A DNA stretch of 64,000 bases, from the NCBI GenBank assembly GCA_947446645.1, contig CANFHA010000006.1, positions 1 through 64,000 on the forward strand. Direction: 5' to 3'. The translations under genes were made by a program, and so were the position numbers. Position 1 is the first letter of the stretch, and each line of letters begins with the position of its first letter. The DNA comes from Chitinophagaceae bacterium (lineage in GTDB: Bacteria; Bacteroidota; Bacteroidia; Chitinophagales; Chitinophagaceae). This document shows, one piece after another, positions 16,681 through 26,941 of the stretch. The notes under the pieces are model-generated. The model made no database searches and had not been told where the DNA came from. It saw only the letters and a program-made list of their open reading frames with translations.

Positions 16681-18489
16681 TTATTTGCTCACCGGTACCA
16701 GTAAGCGCATTTCAATACGCCTGTTCCTGGCCCTGTTTTCTTCCTTGTCGTTAGCAATGACAGGATCTGCCTTACCCATACCGCTAATGATTATTCTGTT
16801 CTTATCAACACCCTTGTACACCAGGTATTTCTGCACCATTTCAGCACGGGCATATGACAGCATCATGTTGTTCTGGTAAGTGCCTATGTCATCTGTGTGA
16901 CCGCTGATGAAGATAACGAGTGTGTTATCCTTCTTCAGGTAACTAGCCACCTCATCGAGCAGCGGATAGTTATTCTCCTCGATATCGGCCTTTTTGAATT
17001 TGAAGTTGATGAAATTCTTAGAGAGCGTTATTGCCGCAGGCTGGTAAGTAATAACCGCAGAAGGAGTGGCACCTGTGGCTGTAGCCATAGCGGCAGACTT
17101 AAGGGCGGTATCAGACTTACAACCGTGGTACTTTTTCAGACCGGGTTCGTCCGGACACCAGTCATCGTCATCGGCTACGCCGTCATTGTCCCTATCCGGG
17201 CAACCACCTGTGGCCCATGAGCCAGGAGCATCAGGGCAACGGTCAACATCATCAGGAACGCCGTCATTGTCACCATCAGGACAGCCGGCAGTTTGCTTTG
17301 TGCCTTTCTGGTACGGGCAACGGTCTTCCTTGTCTGGAACGCCATCACCATCAGTATCAGGACAACCGTTGAACTCAACAAGACCAAACAGTAGCGGGCA
17401 CTCGTCAGTCTTATCCGGTATACCGTCACCGTCTATATCCCTTGGTTTACCAATAAAGAAGCGAAGACCAACAGTAACACCATAAGACTGAACAGCCACC
17501 TGCTTGATACCTTCTGTCATAGAATGATAGCTACCTACATTGTTGGTGATCTGGTAATTCTCGTTACCTGTATTCTGGAATATCTGGTATGAGTAGTAAC
17601 CGCCGAAATCAGCTGTAATACCGTAGTTGAGCTGGTAAGAAAAACCAGCCTGTACCAGGCCTCCCAGTGCAAAAGGATTGTAGTGGGTAGTGCGCGACTT
17701 ATTGAACGGAGACTGGTTAAGGCCTACGTTATATCCTTTGTTGTTCAGGTCAGTGAAGTAGGAATTGACATTGCTGCCATCATGGTTATTGTACAGGTAA
17801 GCCGCTTTTGTTAGCAGCCAGTCGTTGTTTGCAGGGGTAACATGGTTGTCATACACGCCCTGTACGCTTGAGTTGTACTGGTAGATAGCCTCGTAGTTAA
17901 AAGATGCGTTGGTTGTAGACCTGTTGACAGACATAACGCTGAACTCCGGTCCTGCATCTACGAAGAAACCCCAGTCTTTAGAAAACTGGTGCTTGAATTT
18001 AACAAGGATAGGAATGCTGATGCTGGAGCTTCTTACGCTTTCGGTAATAGCACCATTGGTAGTAATGATCTGCCTGAAGATGTCATGCGATGCAAAAGAA
18101 TCCACTGATTTGTATTCGATGTGGAATGGGCTGTCCATTTTCAGGTTATAATTCTGAGAGCTGGAATAGATCATACCAATGCTCAGGCCCCAGTTGTGCT
18201 TTTTACCAAAGAAGTAGCCAAGGTGAAAGTCGCCGCCAAGCACGTTAGTGCTGGACATAGTAGGCGCTTTGTAGGCAGAAATACTCTGGATAACGCTGGA
18301 GTAAGAATTGATCATATCTACCGATGTAGGTGATCCGCTCATGAAACCGTATTTGAAATTGGCCTCTATGCAAAAGCGCGGCAGCAATTCATCGTAAGTT
18401 TTTAATTTATGCACACTCATGGTAGAATCCTGCGCGCGGGAGGCGAAAGATGCTAAACCGAGGCAAAGTATAAGCAGTGTATTTTTCAT
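16681..18489 (-). CDS. OmpA-family protein with TSP3 calcium repeats
   Basis: A 602-aa outer-membrane protein. A signal peptide (LLILCLGLASFASRAQ) precedes an N-terminal beta-barrel-like region (about 30-347, ending VTVGLRFFIG). Four thrombospondin type 3 calcium-binding repeats follow at 351-457 (DIDGDGIPDKTDEC, DTDGDGVPDKEDRC, DGDNDGVPDDVDRC, DRDNDGVADDDDWC). A C-terminal OmpA domain (about 488-600, FISGHTDDIG and ARNRRIEMRL) should bind peptidoglycan. It would link the outer membrane to the cell wall with a calcium-stiffened stalk. It follows the 2104-aa T9SS gene by 24 bp on the same strand, so the two form an operon; it may anchor or stabilise that surface protein. Confidence 0.93.
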   Translation of the reverse strand: MKNTLLILCLGLASFASRAQDSTMSVHKLKTYDELLPRFCIEANFKYGFMSGSPTSVDMINSYSSVIQSISAYKAPTMSSTNVLGGDFHLGYFFGKKHNWGLSIGMIYSSSQNYNLKMDSPFHIEYKSVDSFASHDIFRQIITTNGAITESVRSSSISIPILVKFKHQFSKDWGFFVDAGPEFSVMSVNRSTTNASFNYEAIYQYNSSVQGVYDNHVTPANNDWLLTKAAYLYNNHDGSNVNSYFTDLNNKGYNVGLNQSPFNKSRTTHYNPFALGGLVQAGFSYQLNYGITADFGGYYSYQIFQNTGNENYQITNNVGSYHSMTEGIKQVAVQSYGVTVGLRFFIGKPRDIDGDGIPDKTDECPLLFGLVEFNGCPDTDGDGVPDKEDRCPYQKGTKQTAGCPDGDNDGVPDDVDRCPDAPGSWATGGCPDRDNDGVADDDDWCPDEPGLKKYHGCKSDTALKSAAMATATGATPSAVITYQPAAITLSKNFINFKFKKADIEENNYPLLDEVASYLKKDNTLVIFISGHTDDIGTYQNNMMLSYARAEMVQKYLVYKGVDKNRIIISGMGKADPVIANDKEENRARNRRIEMRLLVPVSK

Positions 18490-18513
18490 TTTTAATTTTT
18501 TAATGGTCGTTAA

Positions 18514-21500
18514 TTAGTTTTTGATGAACCTTGAAATAGCCACTTTTATGCCATTTTTCCGGCATTCGATAATATAGCAACCAGTACTGAAATCTTTAAC
18601 CGATACGGAAGTAACGAGGTCTTTAATAGACATAGATGATACTTTGCGACCGGTAACGTCATAAATATCTGCAGTGTATTCTGCTCCGCTTATGTCACCG
18701 AACTCTATGTTGATGTTGGTAGATGCAGGGTTAGGATATATCCTGACACCTACTTCTTCTGCCGGCGGTACTACATTACGGATACTGCTGTGCGGGCTGT
18801 TGTAGTAAGATTTCTGGGGGCACTCAGAGTGATTGGCGATAACCCAGTAGAACCTGTGCAAGGTATCAGGATTAGCGTTGTAGTAGCTCTGGTTCACTTC
18901 GTTCTTCAGGGTATCTGCTACCAGTGTGCCTGCCTCATCAAAGCCCCACAGGTAACCGAATGTGTCTACATTGTTTTTAAGGCAGATGAACATGTGGTTG
19001 TGGTACACAACTCTTGCCGGGTCATCAGCAATGTTGGAAGTAACATTAATGATGCTTACTGCACTGCTGATGCAGCCAACGAAAGTATCTACGTATGCGA
19101 TAACCTTAACGCTATCCACGCCTGCGGTAGGGAAGTTTACCAGGATATTCCTGTTCACGCCTGAGGTACTGGTATCGTAAATAACCGCATCAGGACCTGC
19201 GAACCAGCGATAGAATACGTGGCCGCTATCTACAGGGATGTTTGCACCGAAGTTCTGGAACATTGTGTTTGCACAGATAGAGCTTGGTGCAGATGCTGTG
19301 ATAATTGGTTTTTCAGGACGTGGGTTAACTGTAAGTATCACGTTAGTATCGCTGATGCAACCGCGTGATACGAGCGTGTAAGCAAAGTTAACTGTGCTCT
19401 GTGTGTGTATCTGTTTAGACGATACGTTTTCAGAGATAGCGCCGGTAGAGTCTGTGCTGATCGTTTGTGGAACGGTATTGTCGTTGAGCGCCTGCACATA
19501 CCATGCAAATTGTGTGGCACCACCTTCAGCATCTGTAGACGAAGTAGCCTGGTAGTTAAACGGACTCTCGCTGCAGATAGCCTCATGATCGAGACTGCGC
19601 AGCTTCGGTGTCGGGTTTACACTTACTGTAAACACGCTTGGGAAGCCGGTGCAGCCCGCTGCTGCGGAAGTAGGCGTAACGGTGAATACTATTGTACCCA
19701 CAGAAGTGAAGCCAGTGTTGGTTAATACATCATTGAGCACATTTGTAGTGCCGGAAGCAGTTGCTGCTGTTACGAGGCTGTTGTCTGTAACTGCCCAGCT
19801 GTAGTTACTTGCTACCGAAGTAACCGGAACGAGCTGGATGTTAGGACTGAACTTGCTGCATATGGCATCAGCGTACCCAGCTACTGCAGGAAGCGGATTA
19901 ACTGTGACAGGCACCTGGTTAACAGGGCCTACACAACCAAGCGCTGAAGTAGCAATAACTGAATAAGTAATGGTACCGAGTGTGCTGTCGTTTGAGTTGA
20001 TCGCGGTATCTGTGATAACCGGTGAGCCGGAGAACGGAGCATGGGAGTTGCCGGTAACTGTAGCTGATGAGAACGCAGTACCCCATGTGAAGGTGCCACC
20101 GGCACCGGTAGTAGCCTGCAGTGAGTAAGCTAGTGTACCATTGATGGCAGGGCGCTGGCCGCTGCAAACGCTTGTTGGTATTACTAACACATTCGGAGCA
20201 GGATTTACCGTAACAGTAATTATAGCAACACTACCAACGCAACCATGAGTTGAAACCGGAATCACACGGTAATCGATAGTACCCGGGTCGCTATGACTTG
20301 TGTTGATAAGTATCTGCTTAATAGAAGGGAACAATGATGCGCCACCGGCTACCCCACTGTTCACACTGTCGAATATGCTGGTAGTAAGCGGGCTAATGTT
20401 CCCGGTAGTCCAGCTGAAGCTGTCTGCAGGGTCCAGGGTCGTAGCGCTAAGCGGGATATTTGTTTGCTGTGTGCCGCTACATACTGTTTTAGAGCCAGAT
20501 GGAATAGCTGTATTTACAACCGGGGTAGGATTAACCACTACAGTAACTGTAGATGGACCACCCGGACAGCTTACACCATTGTGCGTATAGCTTGGAGTAA
20601 CGCTGTAAACCACTGTAGCTGGTGTAGCATGGCTTGTGTCCGTCAACACCTCAGAGAATGTATTAACATTGTAGCTAACGCTGCCGTTGACAGAGGCGCC
20701 AAATGGATTGGCGGCCACTGTCCAGCCGTAGCGGGTGCTGTCTGCGGTGGTGCCCGAATTAAAGGTAACGTTTGAACCGAAGGAGCTGCAGATACTCTTG
20801 GATACCGGGTTCATCTGCGCCTGTGGATTAACTACTACGGTTATCGGCACCGCTACTCCATCGCAACCGCTGAAAGTAGGTTTTACATTGTAGACGATAC
20901 TTGCAGGAGTAGAATTACTTGTATTTGTCAGTACATCACTTATAGCTGTAGCAGCTACAGTATTTGTAAGCGCACCCAGTAAGTTGGTAGGTACGGTCCA
21001 TGTGAACGTGCTACCCACACCAGTAGAGGCATTGAGTGCGACGCCAGCAGATGTGCCACTGCAAATGGTGGTAAGGAGCGAAGTGCCAGCTAAGGCAACC
21101 GCAGGTTTCACCGCCTGGGTAATAGTAGTCACAGGGCCGAGGCAACCGCCATCGTGCGAAGTAGCGCGAACAAAATAATCTACACTGCCGGATACTGCAT
21201 TACTTTGGTTAGTGAGATTCTGACTGATAGGAGTGCCTGAACTGCCGATAGCACCTGTGATGCTTCCTGCAACAGGCTGAATATTTCCGAAGGTATAAGA
21301 GAAATCACTCGGTATGCTGGAAGCGAGCGCTATCTCAGGGCTGGTGCCGCTGCATATTGCTACAGGAGATACCGGTGCAACTGTTGGCAGCGGATTTACA
21401 GAGACTGTAAATAGAATTGGTGTAGTTGGCGCGCAGGAACCTATGGTAGATGTTGGGATAACGGAATATACCACTGTGCCCTGCAGAGAAGCACTAGGGT

Positions 21501-24500
21501 TATGCAGGGCATCTGTAATGGTCGTAGTGCTGCCCGAACCAAAATTGGTGATGCCATTTGGAGAACCACCCTGCCATGCCAGTGCACTTGGCGTACTTGG
21601 TGTGATCACCAGGTTTGGACTGAAGTCACTGCAGATAGGAGACGAGAAGGTTGCGGTAACAGAAGGCGTAGGATAAACAGTAACGGTAACAGAAACCGGG
21701 TTGCCTGTGCAGCCACCACCAGAGGAAGATGGTGTTACTGTAAACGTAACTACGGCAGGCGTGCTATTACTGGAGTTAGTAAGCGTGAAGGTTCCAGCAG
21801 GTTTAATGATCGGATTGACAGAGCCAACCGGATTAACGGTAAAGGTCCCTATAGGCAAATCAGGTACTGTGCCTATGGTAGCGCTTGCTACCCAGGTTAT
21901 GCTACTGGTAACGGTAGGGGTGACAGAAAAATTAAGCACGGTGCCACTGCAAATGCTTGTGCTGGTAGGCCCTGTAAGCGATGCACCCGGATTGACATTT
22001 ACAGTCAATACAAATGGAACCGGGTTTGTACAAACACCTGCCGTAGAAGTTGGAATTATGGAATACAACTGCACACCAACGGCGGCATGGCCCGGATCAG
22101 TGTTAACAAGGTTGTCGGTAAGAAAAGTGCCAAGGGCACCAGTTCCAGAGTGTGCACCGCTAACAAGCAGACCTGTACCAGCGGACCAAACAAAGTTACT
22201 GGCAGTGCTCGCACCTAACAGCTGGCTTAGGGAGCCACAATTTGTTTGCGTTGGAGTGATCGTCATCACCGGCGTAGGGTTTACTGTAACATAGAGTGAT
22301 GCAGGGATTCCAGGACAACTCCCTGTTGATACATCGCCTGTAGGCGTAACAATGAACTCTATTACAGCAGGTGTTGTATTGACCGTGTTTGTTAAGGTCT
22401 CGCTGATAGGAGAGCCAGCGCCTGATAAATTGCCAATCGTAACACCCAGGGGATTAGAGCCTACAGCCCATGTAAAGCTACTTAAAATAGTAGCCCCCAG
22501 AGCAAGGTTAACATTTGTGCCACTACAAATGCTTTTGCCGGAAACATTTACGGTTGGCGTCAGGTTAACCTGTAATGCAGGCGTGCTTACCGACGCACTG
22601 GTGCAGCCAACACCAAAATAGGTAACAGTAACACTGTAGTTACCGGAGGCGGAAGTTGCATTAAGCGTGCGGTTTTGTGTGTTAATGCCAGAAGCGGTTG
22701 AAGCCGTGAAACCAGCAGGTCCGGTCCAGTTGTAACGAAGCTGAGAGCTGGAGCCAGTTGCGCCATTAGCAGTAAGCGTCAAAAGATCGCCCACACACAG
22801 CGTAGCAGCCGACAAAGAAACATCTGTAAGTGTTGGTAATGCATTTACAGTTGTTATTACTGTATTTGAATTAGAACAGCTCTTAGTATCTGTAACGGTA
22901 ATTGTAAATGTTCCGTTAGCACCCAAATTTACAGATGGGAACGTAGGGTTTGCGGATGCACTCAGTGCAACAGGCCCGCTCCAGGCATAACTTAGCGCCC
23001 CCGATGTGCCTGTACCATTGGTTGCCGCCGTATTAAAGGTAAGCGTAGACCCTACGCATACAGCACTAGTAGTAGGTGCAGGAACAACCGGCAGGGAGTT
23101 GACAGAGACTGTTTTGGTAGCAACGCAGCCCGTGCCGGTGAACTTATAAGAGATAGTAGTAGTACCGCCGCCAGTGACGCCGGTGATGCCTAGTGTTTGA
23201 GTTGCTGTTCCACTGAGCGCGACAGTGCCGGCCGAACTGGTCCAGGTACCACCCGCATCTGCATCAGACAGTGATATTACTGAGGTAACACAAACAGCGC
23301 CAGCTCCCTGTATAGCTGCAGGATTGGCATTTACTAAAGCACTTACTGTAGTAGTAACCGAACAGTTCTGCGCATTAGTGACCTTAACTGTGTAAATACC
23401 AGACGCGCCAACCGTAGCATTGGTAACTGTCGGGTTTTGCTGCGTGGCGCTCGCCAACGAAGGACCATTCCATAAATAGCTTTGCCCGGCAGGAGAAACA
23501 CCAAAACTTAAGTTAGCGCCGGCACAAACCGAAGTAACGGGTAAAACAGAGACAGCGGGTAAAGCATCAACTGTAACTGTTGTGAGCTTTGAACAGCCTC
23601 CCGTAGGTGCAATATATTGGACGTTTGTGGTACCTGCAGAAAGTGCTGAGAAGTTACCCGAAGCGTCGATAGAACCTATAGCCGGAAAAGCTGACACCCA
23701 GGTACCTCCGGCTAATCCATTTGTATATACTGCTGTCGCGCCTACGCACACATGGGAAGGTCCGGCTATGGCAGGAGGTACAGGATTAACTGTAATTATA
23801 GTAGAAACAGTACCACAGACACTAATAAAATTAATAGTAGGTGTGCCCACAACAGAGTGGGTAGCGGCAGGCGAAGTGCTAACAACGCCCGAACCGTTGA
23901 CTGTAGCAAATGCGGGGTCAGAACTGCTCCACGTACCTACGCTTCCGGGGTTTACTGACAAGTTGAGTGTACCGCCTTCACAAAGAGGTCCGCTATTACC
24001 GGAGATAGCACCAGGAGCAGCACTAACGGTGGTAACCGTGGTTGCCTTTTCGGTACAACCGGTAGGATCATCAGTAACAGTGAGTGAATAGGTACCAGAA
24101 TTGCTGATGCCAGCAGGGCTTATGAAGGGATTTTGTAATGTACTGCTGTAGGATGAGGGACCACTCCAGGCATAATGGATAGTGCCGGTGCCAGTTGCAG
24201 TACTGGTAAGGTTCAAGGTTCCACCGTCACAAATTGCGCCTCCGTTAGAAGCGGAAACTGTTGGAGAGGCGACTAATGAAAGGTCAGCAAAAGAAGTTAA
24301 CCCGGGAGATATTCCGTTAAAATTACCGCCTGGTGATTTGCTGGCCCTGATACTATTTGCCGCAACGGCAGGATTTAGCGCCCGCACCTGTAAACCGGAA
24401 ATGGTGAAGTTATCTACCGTCAGCCCTGCCGAAATATTTACCGTAACCACCAAAGCCGAAGTTGAGACGGTAGTGGTTATTGAAGCAATATCCGCACCGG

Positions 24501-24828
24501 TAGGTACAATGGTAATCGTTGAAGCGGCATTATATTGATATCCCGCCGGCGCAAGGAAGGTAAGTACAGTAGCCCCTGTCTCAAAATCCGTGGCACTGGT
24601 TTCCGCAATAGTGATGGTGTTTAGTGTGGTAAATGCGGGCTGGGAGCCACTTTGTGCCGTGGCGCTGCACATATTCAGGCCATTTGTAGCTGGGGTAACG
24701 ACCACCGTCGCTACCGGCGCGGCATAGACCGCATTAATGCCCAAGAAAAGCACAACTGTTAGTATGAATTTTTTTAATATGGCAAATCTGCAAAAAGGAC
24801 TAACACCACACAGTGTAAAATTTTTCAT
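18514..24828 (-). CDS. Giant T9SS surface protein with PKD-like repeats, type A CTD
   Basis: A 2104-aa exported protein. The signal peptide lies at about residues 15-37 (KKFILTVVLFLGINAVYAA). From about residue 200 there are roughly 19 Ig/PKD-like repeats of about 80-110 aa. Each opens with a Cys strand such as SICSGTNVNLAL, AICSGTSPEIAL or TVCSGTQQTNIPL, and many close with VTVNPTP. The end is a type A T9SS C-terminal sorting domain (RIYPNPASTNINIEF, DVTGRKV, GCYIIECRKNG). It is thus secreted through the outer membrane and usually anchored to the surface. Regular repeats suggest a fibrous adhesin or matrix protein. It forms an operon with the OmpA/TSP3 gene and is divergent from the T6SS locus. 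Long antisense frames across it come from its Val/Thr/Ser codon bias and are not genes. Confidence 0.94.
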   Translation of the reverse strand: MKNFTLCGVSPFCRFAILKKFILTVVLFLGINAVYAAPVATVVVTPATNGLNMCSATAQSGSQPAFTTLNTITIAETSATDFETGATVLTFLAPAGYQYNAASTITIVPTGADIASITTTVSTSALVVTVNISAGLTVDNFTISGLQVRALNPAVAANSIRASKSPGGNFNGISPGLTSFADLSLVASPTVSASNGGAICDGGTLNLTSTATGTGTIHYAWSGPSSYSSTLQNPFISPAGISNSGTYSLTVTDDPTGCTEKATTVTTVSAAPGAISGNSGPLCEGGTLNLSVNPGSVGTWSSSDPAFATVNGSGVVSTSPAATHSVVGTPTINFISVCGTVSTIITVNPVPPAIAGPSHVCVGATAVYTNGLAGGTWVSAFPAIGSIDASGNFSALSAGTTNVQYIAPTGGCSKLTTVTVDALPAVSVLPVTSVCAGANLSFGVSPAGQSYLWNGPSLASATQQNPTVTNATVGASGIYTVKVTNAQNCSVTTTVSALVNANPAAIQGAGAVCVTSVISLSDADAGGTWTSSAGTVALSGTATQTLGITGVTGGGTTTISYKFTGTGCVATKTVSVNSLPVVPAPTTSAVCVGSTLTFNTAATNGTGTSGALSYAWSGPVALSASANPTFPSVNLGANGTFTITVTDTKSCSNSNTVITTVNALPTLTDVSLSAATLCVGDLLTLTANGATGSSSQLRYNWTGPAGFTASTASGINTQNRTLNATSASGNYSVTVTYFGVGCTSASVSTPALQVNLTPTVNVSGKSICSGTNVNLALGATILSSFTWAVGSNPLGVTIGNLSGAGSPISETLTNTVNTTPAVIEFIVTPTGDVSTGSCPGIPASLYVTVNPTPVMTITPTQTNCGSLSQLLGASTASNFVWSAGTGLLVSGAHSGTGALGTFLTDNLVNTDPGHAAVGVQLYSIIPTSTAGVCTNPVPFVLTVNVNPGASLTGPTSTSICSGTVLNFSVTPTVTSSITWVASATIGTVPDLPIGTFTVNPVGSVNPIIKPAGTFTLTNSSNSTPAVVTFTVTPSSSGGGCTGNPVSVTVTVYPTPSVTATFSSPICSDFSPNLVITPSTPSALAWQGGSPNGITNFGSGSTTTITDALHNPSASLQGTVVYSVIPTSTIGSCAPTTPILFTVSVNPLPTVAPVSPVAICSGTSPEIALASSIPSDFSYTFGNIQPVAGSITGAIGSSGTPISQNLTNQSNAVSGSVDYFVRATSHDGGCLGPVTTITQAVKPAVALAGTSLLTTICSGTSAGVALNASTGVGSTFTWTVPTNLLGALTNTVAATAISDVLTNTSNSTPASIVYNVKPTFSGCDGVAVPITVVVNPQAQMNPVSKSICSSFGSNVTFNSGTTADSTRYGWTVAANPFGASVNGSVSYNVNTFSEVLTDTSHATPATVVYSVTPSYTHNGVSCPGGPSTVTVVVNPTPVVNTAIPSGSKTVCSGTQQTNIPLSATTLDPADSFSWTTGNISPLTTSIFDSVNSGVAGGASLFPSIKQILINTSHSDPGTIDYRVIPVSTHGCVGSVAIITVTVNPAPNVLVIPTSVCSGQRPAINGTLAYSLQATTGAGGTFTWGTAFSSATVTGNSHAPFSGSPVITDTAINSNDSTLGTITYSVIATSALGCVGPVNQVPVTVNPLPAVAGYADAICSKFSPNIQLVPVTSVASNYSWAVTDNSLVTAATASGTTNVLNDVLTNTGFTSVGTIVFTVTPTSAAAGCTGFPSVFTVSVNPTPKLRSLDHEAICSESPFNYQATSSTDAEGGATQFAWYVQALNDNTVPQTISTDSTGAISENVSSKQIHTQSTVNFAYTLVSRGCISDTNVILTVNPRPEKPIITASAPSSICANTMFQNFGANIPVDSGHVFYRWFAGPDAVIYDTSTSGVNRNILVNFPTAGVDSVKVIAYVDTFVGCISSAVSIINVTSNIADDPARVVYHNHMFICLKNNVDTFGYLWGFDEAGTLVADTLKNEVNQSYYNANPDTLHRFYWVIANHSECPQKSYYNSPHSSIRNVVPPAEEVGVRIYPNPASTNINIEFGDISGAEYTADIYDVTGRKVSSMSIKDLVTSVSVKDFSTGCYIIECRKNGIKVAISRFIKN

Positions 24829-24965
24829 ATCACGGATAAATTTTTAATTAGGGCGCAAACATAATCAATTTTTTCATCTTAAAGAATCAAATACTAATAA
24901 TTTTTTGGGTGTGGTGAAAAATCAAACCGATTCGTTAGTTTTACGGACTTAAATAATTTTGAATA

Positions 24966-25976
24966 ATGAAAAAAATACCGGTTCTATTCCTGTTTTTCGT
25001 GATGTTTGCGCCATTCTGTTCTTTTTCACAGGATCTGAATATTGATGGGGATACAATTAAGATATCTTCAGAAGTCTATCCCAACCTCCGCTTCCCTGAA
25101 GAAATACAGCAGGCAAGTACCTTATGTGCATCTGATAACTACCGGCTCAGCTTTAACGGAAGCAGGATCACGATTAAGCCAGGTACTGCCAAGCCGCTGT
25201 CGCCCTGCCAGCTATCTATAGATGAGGGAACAGAGAAAAAACAACGCAATCACCGGTTCATATTGATATTTACTGATCCAGGCGAGACATTTGAGCCTTA
25301 CCACGACCTGCATACCACAGATCTGATACAACAACGCATTACTTACCTGGAAAACTCAAAGAAAAAAGCTGCTGAAATAGCGGAAAAAGCGAAACCAGTG
25401 CCAGCGCCTGAAGTATTTAAGAAAAAAGAAACTATAGCTACCAATGACTCCATATTTGTGCTGGACGGCGGTAAGACTATATTAAAAAGGTCGGACCTTG
25501 AAAGCAGGATAGGTGCAAAAACCGAGCGCCTTACAAAATGCCTGGAGCTGCTGTGCCGCAAGAAGGAAAATTACCAGTCGGCGATAGACTACGGTATGAA
25601 GCTGTTTAATAACGACGAAACCCGCACCGTAGCCGTATCGAGCAAGAAAACCGGCGTCAATGATGTGCGCCCGATCAGGAAGTACCTGGTGAAGATGTCG
25701 CAAATACAATATGAGCGCGTGGAAATAAAATGGCGCCAGGGTATATTCATAGGCAACATACAGAAACAGGAAGACGGCACCTACCGTGGCGTGGTTACCA
25801 TAGAGCAGGAGTTTTCCGGCTACAATGGCAGTGAAGCACACTATGCCTACCATGATGTGATGGAGAAAAACCTGGAAATTGTGATAAAAGTATGGGATGT
25901 AATGGAAAACGGGAAAGAGAAAACCTTTATGGATGTATTTCTGGGTAATATAGGCTTGTCTGAATCGGTGAAGTAA
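24966..25976 (+). CDS. Exported protein of unknown family at head of T6SS locus
   Basis: A 336-aa protein with a clear signal peptide (KIPVLFLFFVMFAPFCSFSQ). A beta-rich domain follows (about 22-110, with two Cys in STLCASDNYRLSF and PLSPCQLSI). Next is a charged helical segment (about 125-160, YLENSKKKAAEIAEKAKP) and then a mixed C-terminal domain with ERVEIKWRQGIFIGNI and DVFLGNIGLSESVK. It is not recognised as a known family. It is the first plus-strand gene of the T6SS cluster, followed after 77 bp by another exported protein. Bacteroidota T6SSiii loci carry extra envelope subunits (TssP, TssQ, TssR), and this could be one or a replacement; the assignment is not secure. Confidence 0.75.
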   Translation: MKKIPVLFLFFVMFAPFCSFSQDLNIDGDTIKISSEVYPNLRFPEEIQQASTLCASDNYRLSFNGSRITIKPGTAKPLSPCQLSIDEGTEKKQRNHRFILIFTDPGETFEPYHDLHTTDLIQQRITYLENSKKKAAEIAEKAKPVPAPEVFKKKETIATNDSIFVLDGGKTILKRSDLESRIGAKTERLTKCLELLCRKKENYQSAIDYGMKLFNNDETRTVAVSSKKTGVNDVRPIRKYLVKMSQIQYERVEIKWRQGIFIGNIQKQEDGTYRGVVTIEQEFSGYNGSEAHYAYHDVMEKNLEIVIKVWDVMENGKEKTFMDVFLGNIGLSESVK

Positions 25977-26053
25977 TTAGTGATCAAATGCCGGAAGTTT
26001 TTACTTTCGCTATAGTTACATTTTAATTATTTTAAGATAATTTTTTATAGAAG

Positions 26054-26917
26054 ATGACAAAATTTTCCGGTTTATTTTTGCTGTTTGCATTTGTTTGCTC
26101 TTTTCATGGCTCCGCCCAGTTCTTTTCCACTGATGATAAGCTGAAAGATGAAATGTTTCTGCGCGAGGTAAAGGTGATAGATGAGTTTATTGAAAGGTTT
26201 AACGATGATCCGTCATCGTTCATTCGCAGGGAGTATAAGAAACAGAATAAGCCTTACGAACTATCCCGCAAGGAGATACTAGTGTCTCTCTTCAATCTTG
26301 AGAATGCACAGTGGAACACCAATGCAAGCCTGGGTGAATTTTTCCGCGATGCGTCTGATTCTGTAAATCCGCCGCACCTTGCATTTGCAGACAGTAACTG
26401 GTACGCCGAGGCGAAATGCACCTTTATGGTAAGTGGCAAAAAAGTGGAAGTACCCCTGATATTGCAGGTGCAGATGGCAAAAAACAATGGTGCCAAATGG
26501 ATGATAGCCGGCGTAGGAGACAATATTATTTTTAACGGCCAGCCTTCAGCTGTTCCCGGCCTTAGCGACTACCAGCCCAAGCCAATCAATAAGTTTATCG
26601 CTACATCCAGCTATGCTACCAATTTTTCTGAGCTGGTAAACACTTTCGCTGACAAGAAGAATATTCTTGACTATTTTACCCCAGACCTGCTGGCCACCGA
26701 GCGTGGCAAACGCTTTGTGAACATGATACTGCAGAGCAAAATGGAATTTAAGTATGCCGCTGATATTAAATTCTATTTCTACCAGATACCTAACTGGGTA
26801 TTTGAGGTGGAAGAATTTGACCGTAAAAGCCTGAACAGCGGCTGGCTCATAAACGATATAAAGAAAGTGCCGCAAAGTGAAAAGGAAAATTCGAGGAAAA
26901 AGCTGCTACAGCACTAG
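26054..26917 (+). CDS. Exported protein of unknown family, T6SS locus
   Basis: A 287-aa protein with a signal peptide (FSGLFLLFAFVCSFHGSAQ) and a soluble periplasmic body. A helical first part (EVKVIDEFIERFNDD) is followed by an alpha/beta region with FADSNWYAEAKCTFMVSGKKVEVPLILQV in two strands around WMIAGVGDN. The shape resembles nuclear-transport-factor-2-like or similar small sensing folds, but only loosely. It ends with a basic tail. It sits 24 bp before the TPR gene and 77 bp after the previous exported gene. The family is not recognised; the context argues for a T6SS envelope part. Confidence 0.75.
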   Translation: MTKFSGLFLLFAFVCSFHGSAQFFSTDDKLKDEMFLREVKVIDEFIERFNDDPSSFIRREYKKQNKPYELSRKEILVSLFNLENAQWNTNASLGEFFRDASDSVNPPHLAFADSNWYAEAKCTFMVSGKKVEVPLILQVQMAKNNGAKWMIAGVGDNIIFNGQPSAVPGLSDYQPKPINKFIATSSYATNFSELVNTFADKKNILDYFTPDLLATERGKRFVNMILQSKMEFKYAADIKFYFYQIPNWVFEVEEFDRKSLNSGWLINDIKKVPQSEKENSRKKLLQH

Positions 26918-26941
26918 TACAAATTTTTATTATTGCTCACT

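Noticed and set aside
16681-18489. The OmpA/TSP3 gene as the TssR anchor of the T6SS
   Set aside because: It is on the opposite strand, in an operon with a T9SS protein, and its barrel plus TSP3 layout does not fit a T6SS anchor.
20984-24538. Several long plus-strand frames antisense to the 2104-aa protein
   Set aside because: Their Val/Pro/Thr-rich products mirror the repeat codon bias of the real gene on the other strand; no domain or start signal supports them.
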